From the NCBI GenBank assembly GCA_030646695.1, contig JAUSLF010000032.1, forward strand, positions 1 through 33,450: a stretch of 33,450 nt of DNA, read 5' to 3'. This stretch comes from Nitrosomonadaceae bacterium. Lineage in GTDB: Bacteria > Pseudomonadota > Gammaproteobacteria > Burkholderiales > Nitrosomonadaceae. Both the position numbers and the translations under genes were made by a program. Positions 1 to 7,695 of this stretch are shown piece after piece (position 1 is the first letter of the stretch; every line of letters begins with the position of its first letter). Below the pieces are notes generated by a model that did no database searches, had not been told where the DNA came from, and was given only the letters and a program-made list of their open reading frames with translations.

Positions 1-95
1 GCGCTGTTATGCGTAAATTGCTGCATGCGATTCATGGTATGTTCGCCCACGACCAGCCGTTCGATAATTCACGATTCTATGCGCTTCCCGCATGA
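1..95 (+). CDS. IS110-family transposase, C-terminal end (5' truncated by the window edge)
   Basis: The frame that ends at the TGA at 93-95 reads through the first 30 codons with no stop. It contains AVMRKLLHAIHGMF followed by DQPFDNSRFYALPA and the stop. This conserved tail (a basic helix with MRKLLHA, then a PFD..RFY ending) is typical of IS110/IS116/IS902 transposases, which use a DEDD-type RuvC-like domain plus a C-terminal transposase_20 domain. Only the last part is visible, so activity cannot be judged. It points toward the sugar cluster and is followed within about 70 bp by REP-like repeats. The family call is from motif memory; the frame and stop are read directly. Confidence 0.8.
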   Translation, partial: AVMRKLLHAIHGMFAHDQPFDNSRFYALPA

Positions 96-165
96 TGCGG
101 AAAATCAGAAAATAGTGTTGACGGCGAACAGAGTATCTACACTCGCCATCCCAACCTCATCATCC

Positions 166-263
166 CGTAGGAACGCATTTACGCGTGAATAATTCAACCA
201 CCGCCTTTGTAGGAACACCTCTAGGCGCGAAGGGGCTGCTTGTAGGAGCGACTTCAGGCGCGA
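166..263. repeat. Three REP-like repeat units
   Basis: Three related units of about 22-24 bp lie in the same orientation at 166-189, 209-231 and 241-263. Each begins GTAGGA and ends in a GCGTGA or GCGCGA block. The third (GTAGGAGCGACTTCAGGCGC) is close to the widespread proteobacterial GTAGGAGCGACTTCAGTCGC palindrome; the first two are degenerate. Start-to-start spacings are 43 and 32 bp. They lie between the IS110 stop codon and the end of the wbpV-like gene, and the 96-283 stretch holds no gene that I can support. They could form weak hairpins that protect the end of the minus-strand transcript. Confidence 0.7.
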
Positions 264-283
264 TAAACATCCCGCGCAAAATA

Positions 284-1246
284 TCAACCACGATTATCCC
301 GTCCGCGAAACCACCGCGCTGTTTCCGCCAATCCCTGTGCCAGCGTATAGGATGGTGTCCAACCTAATTCACTGCGAATTCTGCTGCTATCGATACACAA
401 TGAACCCAACAATCTTGCAACCTCATCGGATTTACCTGTCATCATACCGGCCAATTTCATCAACCCCAGAGGACAGGGCCACAATCGCGAGGATTTACCC
501 AGTGCCTGCGCAATGCGAGTGATCAGTTCGGCAGTAGAAACATCTTCCCCGTCGCTCACCAGATAAGTTTTCCCGGCAGCAGCGGGGTGCGTCAAGCAGG
601 CAGTAATGGCACCGGTGAGATTATCAAGATAAATGAGGCTGCGGCGGTTTCTTGCCAAAGCAAATGGCAGCGGAATACCGCGATCCACTGCCTGCAACAG
701 CCGTAGAAAATTACCCTTCACCCCGGGGCCGAAAACCAGCGGACAACGTAGCACCACCACTTCCAGACCGGTCTCGGCAGCGACGCGAGCAAGCACCTGT
801 TCCGCTTCCCACTTTGAAATGGCATAAGGGTCTTGCGGCCTGGTGGGAGAGGTCTGATCGCACGGCGCATCCGGTAGAGTACTTTCGCCATTGACCTTGA
901 TCGAGCTTAAAAAAACCAGGCGCTTGACCCCGCAGCGCGCTGCCGCCCGTGCCAGGGTTTCGGTGCTTAGCGTATTGACGCGGCGAAATTCCGTCAGCGG
1001 ATCTTGCGCATGGTCACGCATCACATGCACGCGGGCGGCGCAATGGATGACAGCTTGCACACCGGCGAGGGCGGCGTGCCAATCGGTGCTGGTTCCTATC
1101 TCAGCCACGATGCGGTAATTCACCCCTGAAACAGGAGTGCCGGGCAAGTTCCGCACTGTAGCAACGACATCAAGACCATGTGTCACAAGGCGGGTGCACA
1201 AGGCTCTACCAACAAAACCTGAAGCGCCGGTTACCAATACCTTCAC
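284..1246 (-). CDS. NAD(P)-dependent SDR, WbpV-like UDP-4-keto-6-deoxy-HexNAc reductase
   Basis: This 320-residue extended SDR begins at GTG 1246. It has the Rossmann motif GASGFVG at residues 7-13, SS at 114-115 and the catalytic YAISK pair (Tyr141, Lys145). The closest family I recognise is WbpV and its relatives. These reduce UDP-2-acetamido-2,6-dideoxy-D-xylo-4-hexulose to UDP-D-QuiNAc (or the Fuc epimer) for the first sugar of O-antigen repeats. They usually precede a WbpL-type initiating phosphoglycosyltransferase; here the next thing downstream is repeats and an IS110 end. A gap of about 96 bp separates it from the preceding epimerase gene, and no good ribosome binding site is seen. 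An alternative is a generic GalE-like epimerase. Confidence 0.8.
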   Translation of the reverse strand: MKVLVTGASGFVGRALCTRLVTHGLDVVATVRNLPGTPVSGVNYRIVAEIGTSTDWHAALAGVQAVIHCAARVHVMRDHAQDPLTEFRRVNTLSTETLARAAARCGVKRLVFLSSIKVNGESTLPDAPCDQTSPTRPQDPYAISKWEAEQVLARVAAETGLEVVVLRCPLVFGPGVKGNFLRLLQAVDRGIPLPFALARNRRSLIYLDNLTGAITACLTHPAAAGKTYLVSDGEDVSTAELITRIAQALGKSSRLWPCPLGLMKLAGMMTGKSDEVARLLGSLCIDSSRIRSELGWTPSYTLAQGLAETARWFRGRDNRG

Positions 1247-1342
1247 AGAGAGATCACCACAGGGTCAGAGCAGAACAAGGCTATACTTGGCAGGGAGGTT
1301 GCGAAGAGGGTGTTCGAAAAATTGGTTTTACAGAGCCGCCCA

Positions 1343-2473
1343 TTAGCTCGATTTGGACCATACCGTTCGGTTGATATAACCCACGTAACTCATAACCACT
1401 CGAAGTAATTGTTTTGAGACTGGACCGCTCTCATAATCCTCCACCGCAGACATCACTCTTATGTTTTTTTTGTGCTGGGAGATAATTACCTTCACGGCAT
1501 CCAGTACACCATCTTTCTTCAGGCCGCTCATGATAAGCGTGCCTACATCCATGCCCTCCGGCCGCTCGTGTGCGTTGCGAATAGTGATTGCCGGCAAATT
1601 CAGCAATGAAGCCTCTTCGGTAATCGTGCCGCTATCCGATACCACGCAGAGTGCTTCCATCTGTAGCTTGATGTAGTCGTGAAACCCGAAGGGTTTGACG
1701 AACTGAATCAGCGGATTAAGTCCGCCAATCTCCAAGGCGTCCAGCCTCTTCCTCGTCCGTGGATGGGTCGACACAATAATCGGATAACCGTAGGTATTTA
1801 CCAGCGCGTTGAGCGTCTCGACAAGATCCAGAAGATTCGATGGTGTATCCACGTTTTCTTCACGGTGGGCGCTGACAACAAAATACTTGCCGCTTTCCAG
1901 ACTCAGGCGTGGCAGAACATCAGATGCCTGAATACCGGGCATGTAATAGTCCAGCACTTCCCGCATGTGCGAGCCTGTTTTGATAATGGTCTCGGGCCGG
2001 ATTCCTTCGGCAATCAGGTAACGGCGTGCGTGTTCTGTAAGTACCAGATTGATGTCGCTCAGATGATCCAGAACCTTTCGATTCAGCTCTTCCGGAACCC
2101 GTTGGTCAAAGCAGCGATTACCTGCTTCCATGTGGAATACCGGGATTTTCCTACGTTTTGCGGCGATCACTGACAAGCATGAATTGGTATCACCATACAA
2201 CATGACTGCATCCGGCTGTTCTTTCCCCATCACTTCATCGGCTTTCATGATCACCTGGCCGATGGTTTGCGCAGCATTCTCTCCCGCCGCTTCCAGGAAA
2301 TAGTCAGGTTTTCGAATCCCAAGATCATCAAAAAAGACCTGGTTCAGTTCGTAATCGTAATTCTGACCGGTATGCACCAGAATGTGCTGTGTATGTTGAT
2401 CGAATTCCGCAATAACGCGACTCATCTTGATAAGTTCGGGTCGTGTCCCGACAATTGTCATGACCTTAAGCAT
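1343..2473 (-). CDS. fnlC: Non-hydrolysing UDP-sugar 2-epimerase, FnlC/WbjD type
   Basis: This 376-residue protein belongs to the UDP-GlcNAc 2-epimerase fold. GTRPE is at residues 9-13, HMEAGNRCFDQRVPEELNR in the middle, and SDSGTITEEA and AHERPEGMD in the C-terminal UDP-binding half. The NRCFDQRVPEE form is typical of FnlC/WbjD/CapG. These invert C2 of UDP-2-acetamido-2,6-dideoxy-L-talose (giving UDP-L-FucNAc) or of the L-rhamno isomer (giving UDP-L-QuiNAc), rather than acting on UDP-GlcNAc itself. The start at 2473 overlaps the end of the upstream dehydratase by 8 bp, with AAGG upstream. It is the last step of the L-sugar set running from 4348. The choice between FucNAc and QuiNAc depends on the neighbouring reductase. 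Confidence 0.9.
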   Translation of the reverse strand: MLKVMTIVGTRPELIKMSRVIAEFDQHTQHILVHTGQNYDYELNQVFFDDLGIRKPDYFLEAAGENAAQTIGQVIMKADEVMGKEQPDAVMLYGDTNSCLSVIAAKRRKIPVFHMEAGNRCFDQRVPEELNRKVLDHLSDINLVLTEHARRYLIAEGIRPETIIKTGSHMREVLDYYMPGIQASDVLPRLSLESGKYFVVSAHREENVDTPSNLLDLVETLNALVNTYGYPIIVSTHPRTRKRLDALEIGGLNPLIQFVKPFGFHDYIKLQMEALCVVSDSGTITEEASLLNLPAITIRNAHERPEGMDVGTLIMSGLKKDGVLDAVKVIISQHKKNIRVMSAVEDYESGPVSKQLLRVVMSYVGYINRTVWSKSS

Positions 2474-3476
2474 TAAGCTCAGCCTTAATATAATCCAGCT
2501 TTAGCAGTAACACCTTTACTTGCTCAACACTAAGCTGTTCGGTGTTGTGCGAGGTATAGTCATCAAGGTGCGAGATTTTTTCTTCACCGGCATTGAAGTA
2601 CATGTTGTAATTGAGATCACGATTGTCTGCCGGAATTCGGTAATAACGTCCCATATCTTCCGCCCGTGCCATCTCCTCGCGCGAAACGAGCGATTCATAT
2701 AATTTCTCACCGTGACGAGTGCCGATGATTTGGATCGGGTTGTTTTTGTCGAAAAGCTCTTTGAGTGCCTGTGCCAGATCACCCACGGTGGAAGCAGGTG
2801 CTTTCTGTATGAAAATATCGCCTTGGGAACCATACTCATATGCGTGTAGCACCAAATCAACGGAATCTTCCAGCGACATCAGGAAGCGTGTCATATTTGG
2901 GTCGGTGATTGTCAGAGGCTTGCCCTCCTTCAACTGGGATACAAAAAGCGGAATCACCGACCCGCGCGAAGCCATCACGTTCCCATAGCGAGTAGCACAA
3001 AGAACGGTTTCGCCCTCATTCTGCATCCGTGCCTTGGCGACCATAAATTTCTCCATCAGCGCCTTGGACAGGCCCATGGCATTGATTGGATATACGGCTT
3101 TGTCTGTACTCAGTACCACTACGCGCTGAACATTATTCGTGATTGCAGCGGCCATGACATTCTCGGCCCCCAGCACATTGGTACGCACTGCTTCTAGCGG
3201 GTAAAACTCACAAGATGGCACCTGTTTCAGCGCTGCGGCATGGAACACATAGTCCACACCCTTCATTGCTTGATGCAGGCTGTCATAATCACGCACGTCA
3301 CCAATAAAAAATTTTAATTTGTCATTATTCAGGGCGATGCGTATTTCTTCCTGCTTCTTCTCGTCGCGACTGAAAATTCGAATCTCACGCACGGCTGTCG
3401 ATAAGAAACGTTTGAGGACAGTATTTCCAAAAGAACCGGTGCCCCCCGTAATCATCAGTACTTTATCTTTGAACAT
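2466..3476 (-). CDS. fnlA: UDP-GlcNAc 4,6-dehydratase (5-inverting), FnlA/WbjB/CapE type
   Basis: With the ATG at 3476 (AAGAG 4 bp upstream) the protein has 336 residues. An earlier in-frame start would add 19 residues of no family likeness. It has GGTGSFGN at 11-18, STDKAVYP around 123-130 and the unusual M-x-x-x-K active pair (Met134, Lys138) of this dehydratase class. Established chemistry: FnlA/WbjB dehydrates UDP-GlcNAc with C5 inversion to UDP-2-acetamido-2,6-dideoxy-beta-L-arabino-4-hexulose, and can then epimerise C3. It is followed by the 2-epimerase and preceded by a reductase, completing the L-HexNAc set. The L-arabino intermediate is also the product of PseB, which is broken in this window. 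It could therefore feed the pseC pathway too (inference). Confidence 0.92.
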   Translation of the reverse strand: MFKDKVLMITGGTGSFGNTVLKRFLSTAVREIRIFSRDEKKQEEIRIALNNDKLKFFIGDVRDYDSLHQAMKGVDYVFHAAALKQVPSCEFYPLEAVRTNVLGAENVMAAAITNNVQRVVVLSTDKAVYPINAMGLSKALMEKFMVAKARMQNEGETVLCATRYGNVMASRGSVIPLFVSQLKEGKPLTITDPNMTRFLMSLEDSVDLVLHAYEYGSQGDIFIQKAPASTVGDLAQALKELFDKNNPIQIIGTRHGEKLYESLVSREEMARAEDMGRYYRIPADNRDLNYNMYFNAGEEKISHLDDYTSHNTEQLSVEQVKVLLLKLDYIKAELNA

Positions 3477-3493
3477 AATCTCTTGGCTCTGGA

Positions 3494-4348
3494 TTATTGG
3501 TATGAAAACATAGTTTTTATTAGTACAGGCCAATCAGGCGCCACATACCCTGTTGCCGCCTTGAATCGATCTGCATTCAACGAACGGTCAATTGTGAACT
3601 GATCGTCTCGCACAATCTCGATTGGTTTGCCATAAATCTCGGCAACCAATCGTAACAAATCATATTTCGCGATGGCACGTCCGGCGACATGATACAACCC
3701 AAACAAATCAGACCGGGGGATCACAACATCACGTATTATTTGTGCAAAAACAACCGTCGGCAATCCTGAAAAAATCGCGCGAGAGAATCCCTTGCACTGT
3801 CCCTGCTGTGATAAAAACCAATCAAGTAAGCCATAGGAACTCTGCAACTCATGACCGATAGTCGAGGTGCGCAAGGTAATTGTATGAGGATAATAAACCT
3901 CTCCCAGAGATTTCGATTTGCCATAAATATCCGTCGCATCTGACGGGTCGTCCTCCGTGTAATTCCCTTTCTCGCCGGAAAATACGCAATCTGTACTGAC
4001 ATGGATCAACCGCGCACCTGCGACAGCACAGAGACCAGCCAACCGATGTGGCAATAGGGAGTTAAGTGGAATTGATGCTAGTGGCTCGTTTCCTCCCATC
4101 TTGTGCTTAGTCAAACCAATGCAATTGACGATTACATCCGGACGTATCCGGCCCATAATATTAACTAGAGAATCGTGATTGTTAACGTTGACATCTGCCA
4201 GAAGTCGTTCTGCGACATGCGGCGGAAAGAAATGCCTGAGGCTTTCAGAGCGTATCGTTCCGAACACCTCCCAGCCTGTCTTCTCAGCAAGAACCCGGAT
4301 AATCGCACTACCGATCATGCCGCTCGCTCCCAGCACCAGAATTCTCAT
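3494..4348 (-). CDS. RmlD-like SDR reductase of the L-QuiNAc/L-FucNAc pathway (WbvR-like)
   Basis: This 284-residue RmlD-family reductase has GASGMIG at 7-13, STDCVFSG at 118-125 and catalytic YGKSK (Tyr142, Lys146). The start at 4348 overlaps the upstream glycosyltransferase stop as ATGA. It would reduce the C4 ketone made by the FnlA-type dehydratase. FnlB/WbjC/CapF enzymes for UDP-L-FucNAc are longer, about 370 residues, with a C-terminal cupin domain. That domain is absent here. The short form resembles WbvR of Vibrio cholerae O37, which leads through UDP-L-RhaNAc to UDP-L-QuiNAc. I therefore favour L-QuiNAc, as an inference from domain content only. Confidence 0.85.
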   Translation of the reverse strand: MRILVLGASGMIGSAIIRVLAEKTGWEVFGTIRSESLRHFFPPHVAERLLADVNVNNHDSLVNIMGRIRPDVIVNCIGLTKHKMGGNEPLASIPLNSLLPHRLAGLCAVAGARLIHVSTDCVFSGEKGNYTEDDPSDATDIYGKSKSLGEVYYPHTITLRTSTIGHELQSSYGLLDWFLSQQGQCKGFSRAIFSGLPTVVFAQIIRDVVIPRSDLFGLYHVAGRAIAKYDLLRLVAEIYGKPIEIVRDDQFTIDRSLNADRFKAATGYVAPDWPVLIKTMFSYQ

Positions 4349-5577
4349 CTCTTTTTCCGGAAAGATAGAGTTAACTCATGCAAATGATCGACCAATTGCT
4401 CTGTCAGACGATCATGATCAAAATGTGCCTTGTAATAGGCGCGCCCGTTCTGTCCGATTTTTTCTCGCTCTTCAGTAGACATCACGTAGAGCTGCAATAC
4501 CGCATTGGCAAGGGCAGTCGCATCCTCTGCCGGCACTACTAGCCCGCTACTAGCCTCACGGATTAATCTTGCCCCCTCGCCATTCAGACAAGCGATGATG
4601 GGCCTGCCAACTGCCATATAGGCCTGTACCTTATTCGGTATTGTTGCAGCAAAAATCGGCTGATTTGCCAAAGTCACCAGCAATGCGGAAGCTTGTCTCA
4701 TCAAACCCGGCATAGTTTCAACCGGATATTGTCCAGCAAGCTGCAGATTGGTCAAGCCGCGTACTTCAACTTGTTCACGCAGCCAATTCCAGCGACTGCC
4801 TTTGCCCAACACGACAAAATGAATGTCAGGATGATGACGTAATTTATCAGCCGCATCCACAATGACCTCGACTGCCTGCCCAACGCCGACATTGCCGGCA
4901 AAAAGCACAGAGAAGTTACCAGCCAAACCGGGAATATCCGGCAATGTTACCACCGGTGGGCTATAGAACCCAGCCTCAACTGAATTCGGATAATACACAA
5001 TCGTTTTCCCGTGTGCCAATGCAGCAACAGGTGATTGAAATGCCTTTGATGGAACCAGTAGCAAGTCGGTATGACGATAAACGAACCGCACCAGACTTTC
5101 TAGTGGTTTCAATACCCAGGCACTACGGATGTAGCCCGTTGCTTGTGCGCTTTCTGGCCATAAGTCCTGCACCCATAATGCGACCGGGCAGTGTTTCAAC
5201 CAACCAAGAAAGGATGCCGGAATCGCCTGAAAAATCGGGGAGGGCGCATAGATGAATATTGCGTCATATTTTTTTTTGCGCAGCAGCCACGGTGCGAACA
5301 ACAGCCCAGATACAACAAATGACAAATAATTCAGAGCTAGTCTGATACCGCTTCTGCTGCCCCTGGCGACAATCGGCACGCGGTAGATTTTGATGCCTTG
5401 CCAGGTTTCTACTTGGCACCCCCATGAGCAGTAACCCGGATAAATTATGCCTTCTGGATAATTTGGTTTCCCCGTCAGGACCTCAACCATATAGCCTTCT
5501 TTTACCAATGATTGCACGAGATCATTAATACGGAAATTTTCCGGCCAAAAATATTGGCTGACAACAAGCAATCTCAT
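4345..5577 (-). CDS. wbuB: GT4 glycosyltransferase, WbuB-like (L-FucNAc/L-QuiNAc transferase)
   Basis: The ATG at 5577 overlaps the upstream stop as ATGA and gives 410 residues. It starts MRLLVVSQYFWPENFRINDL, the characteristic opening of WbuB/WcaI-type GT4 enzymes. YPGY, LWVQDLWPES and a C-terminal nucleotide-sugar half with an FAGNVGVGQ motif follow. WbuB homologues sit next to fnlABC sets and are thought to transfer the L-sugar made by that set to the lipid-linked repeat. The same arrangement is seen here, with reductase, dehydratase and 2-epimerase immediately downstream. Two hydrophobic stretches near residues 80-130 suggest membrane association. Acceptor and linkage cannot be read from sequence. 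Confidence 0.85.
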   Translation of the reverse strand: MRLLVVSQYFWPENFRINDLVQSLVKEGYMVEVLTGKPNYPEGIIYPGYCSWGCQVETWQGIKIYRVPIVARGSRSGIRLALNYLSFVVSGLLFAPWLLRKKKYDAIFIYAPSPIFQAIPASFLGWLKHCPVALWVQDLWPESAQATGYIRSAWVLKPLESLVRFVYRHTDLLLVPSKAFQSPVAALAHGKTIVYYPNSVEAGFYSPPVVTLPDIPGLAGNFSVLFAGNVGVGQAVEVIVDAADKLRHHPDIHFVVLGKGSRWNWLREQVEVRGLTNLQLAGQYPVETMPGLMRQASALLVTLANQPIFAATIPNKVQAYMAVGRPIIACLNGEGARLIREASSGLVVPAEDATALANAVLQLYVMSTEEREKIGQNGRAYYKAHFDHDRLTEQLVDHLHELTLSFRKKR

Positions 5578-6722
5578 TTGCTTGCTGCCGGACTCAAAAT
5601 GCTTCCATATAAATTCAGATACCGGGCAACGATAGAGTGCCAAGTGTATCTTTGCAATACAAAATTCTGCAGGGGTGGCGAGATCCGGTCGAGCAATCCA
5701 GGTTCAGTAAGGAGGTGGATCAATCCATCCGCTATCCCTGCAACACTTGCTGGTACCACAAGACCGGGTTCAATGGATTTGAGTTCATCGAAGCCGCACT
5801 GATTGGTCAGCATAACGGGGGTACCACTGATAACTGCTTCCAAAGCGACGATGGACATCGCCTCCTGACGAGATGGCACTACCAGCAGGCGTGCCAATTG
5901 ATAGGCGGCTGATTTGTCGTTACCGCTGACGAAACCCAGAAAATGTACCCGCCCTGCAATTCTTTCTTGCTGTGCCATCTCGATCAAAGCGAATTGCATA
6001 CCTTCATCCGGGCCAGCGAATACAAGCTGATAATCAGGGATGCACTCTTGTATCGATGCAAATGCCCGCAATAGCAAATCGGGCCCTTTGATCAGATTGA
6101 GCCGGCCCATGAATAAAATGATTGGCGCATCCGGCAAGTTTCTCGCACGTCGAAATGCTCCAATATCCACAGGCGGGAAATCTTCCTTGGATATCCCGTT
6201 GGGAATCACGGTAACATTCGATGATGGGATACCATAATTTTCAAAATGTGGAAATTCAGAGGCGGTTACCGCGATCCACCCCGACGCATTGCGAATGATC
6301 CTGTTGCCCACGACGAAATTGTAGATACGCTTAAGCCATCGAGAACGACCAAAAATTGGTAAAGCTCCCGCAGGGCAGACAACGTATGGTTTCTGAGTGC
6401 GGCGGAGTACCATATAGACCAGCGCATTAAGCACACTCCAATGCCCCATAAGATGGACGACATCGGCAGCATCCACTAGGGTTTTGATCGTCTTCCAGCT
6501 TACTTTAGGCACATAGAAGCGTCTCAATAGCAAAGGAACCACGATCACTTTAGCTGGCGTGAGTGCCAATACCCGCGATTCATCAAGACCGGTATCAATA
6601 GTCAAGACAGTACACTGCACCCCTTCAGCCGCCAGGAATCGGCTCATCTGGAAAGTACGCTCTGCTGTACCCCCCCCCGTCCTAAATTCGAGAGAGGAAT
6701 TAACATTCAGTACGTGTATCAC
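5574..6722 (-). CDS. GT4 family glycosyltransferase
   Basis: This 382-residue GT-B enzyme starts at GTG 6722. That codon overlaps the preceding stop by 4 bp (ATGTGA) and has TGAGG just upstream. The N-terminal loop is glycine-rich (TGGGTAERTFQMSRFL), the donor domain has LFMGRLNLIKGPDLLL around residues 200-216, and the C-terminal signature SRQEAMSIVALEA matches the GT4 EX7E region (Glu, then Glu seven residues later). It would transfer one sugar of the repeat unit on the cytoplasmic face. The glycine triplet is encoded across a run of nine G (minus strand) near the 5' end, a potential slippage site. Donor and acceptor are unknown. Confidence 0.87.
   Translation of the reverse strand: MIHVLNVNSSLEFRTGGGTAERTFQMSRFLAAEGVQCTVLTIDTGLDESRVLALTPAKVIVVPLLLRRFYVPKVSWKTIKTLVDAADVVHLMGHWSVLNALVYMVLRRTQKPYVVCPAGALPIFGRSRWLKRIYNFVVGNRIIRNASGWIAVTASEFPHFENYGIPSSNVTVIPNGISKEDFPPVDIGAFRRARNLPDAPIILFMGRLNLIKGPDLLLRAFASIQECIPDYQLVFAGPDEGMQFALIEMAQQERIAGRVHFLGFVSGNDKSAAYQLARLLVVPSRQEAMSIVALEAVISGTPVMLTNQCGFDELKSIEPGLVVPASVAGIADGLIHLLTEPGLLDRISPPLQNFVLQRYTWHSIVARYLNLYGSILSPAASK
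6670..6678. repeat. Nine-base C/G homopolymer in the 5' part of a glycosyltransferase gene
   Basis: Nine consecutive C on the plus strand (G9 on the coding strand) encode most of a Thr-Gly-Gly-Gly-Thr loop about 16 codons into the GT4 gene that starts at 6722. A gain or loss of one base would stop translation early. In this assembly the frame is open. Confidence 0.8.
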
Positions 6723-7693
6723 ATTACCTCACTGCCATGCTCGACAAGATATTTCGCCCGGTACCAGTTGGCATATTCCATCAATCCATCCTCGAAAATT
6801 ACCGACCTTTTGAACCCGAGATTCTGCAGCTTGCTCTGCGAATAATTGCAATTCGGGTTGATGTTATTTCTACCGAGAAATCTAAGTAGGAGACTAAGCA
6901 CCCACTGAGGCAGGGGGATTGATGGCAAAGCGTAATCCGGACAATCCAAAAAACGCATTAGGGTGCGTTCCACCTCCGCAAAATTATTAGCTATTGAATC
7001 ATCATCCGAAACGATAAACACTTCCCCATCCACATTCTCTTGGTAACTTGTCAGGAATAAGATTGCGGCAACAACATTGGCAACGTGAACCAAATTCATG
7101 CGTCGGTATCCAAAGAGGCAGGATTTTAAATAATTCAGTAAACGATTTCCAGCAACAAGATCAGCAGCAAGTTTTTTTAGGGGTTCGCCATCGAGCCCAA
7201 AGACAGATGCCGGACGCAAGATGGAGATTTCAAAGTTACCGTGTGCTACCGCCCTGATAGCACGTTCAATTTTAAGTTTGGTGATGCCATATTCCGTGAT
7301 TGGTTGGCAAGGGGTATTTTCCGTGATTAAATTGTCTGGAGACCGTCCTACCACTGCAGCTGTACTACAATGAATGAGTCTCTTTACATTTCTATCTATG
7401 CAGGCGCTTGTTAGATTAGAGATTACAGCCAGATTCTCTGTTTCTCCATTATTCCAGAGATAGGCAAGATTAATAACAGTGCAGCCAGGTTTAAGCAGAT
7501 TTAGTAGAGATTCTGGAGAATAAAGGTTCCCCTCAACAATTTCCAGGTTGCTTCCCAATCCAAAAGTATCCACCCCTCGCTGTCTGGATCTGCAAAGTAT
7601 GCGTACCTGGATTCCAGAGATATCTCTCAGCTGATTTACAAGATGTCGGCCTATGTAACCTGATGCTCCAGTGATGGCTATGGTCTGTGCCAC
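6719..7693 (-). CDS. NAD-dependent epimerase/dehydratase family protein (extended SDR)
   Basis: I place the start at GTG 7693, two bases after the upstream stop codon, giving 324 residues. The open frame runs on to an ATG at 7744, but that would add 17 residues inside the preceding gene with no likeness to the family. The protein has GASGYIG at 9-15 and a catalytic YGITK pair (Tyr135, Lys139). A sugar-nucleotide epimerase or reductase role is likely, but the substrate is not evident. It sits between the Wzy-like membrane protein and two glycosyltransferases and overlaps the next gene by 4 bp. Confidence 0.78.
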   Translation of the reverse strand: MAQTIAITGASGYIGRHLVNQLRDISGIQVRILCRSRQRGVDTFGLGSNLEIVEGNLYSPESLLNLLKPGCTVINLAYLWNNGETENLAVISNLTSACIDRNVKRLIHCSTAAVVGRSPDNLITENTPCQPITEYGITKLKIERAIRAVAHGNFEISILRPASVFGLDGEPLKKLAADLVAGNRLLNYLKSCLFGYRRMNLVHVANVVAAILFLTSYQENVDGEVFIVSDDDSIANNFAEVERTLMRFLDCPDYALPSIPLPQWVLSLLLRFLGRNNINPNCNYSQSKLQNLGFKRSVIFEDGLMEYANWYRAKYLVEHGSEVM

Positions 7694-7695
7694 GC

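Noticed and set aside
166-263. Possible CRISPR array
   Set aside because: There are only three units, imperfectly matched, with unequal short gaps (about 9-19 bp); the sequence fits REP-type repeats instead.
1679-2173. 164-codon plus-strand open frame
   Set aside because: It is antisense to the 2-epimerase gene, which has all family motifs; the plus-strand product has no recognisable feature.
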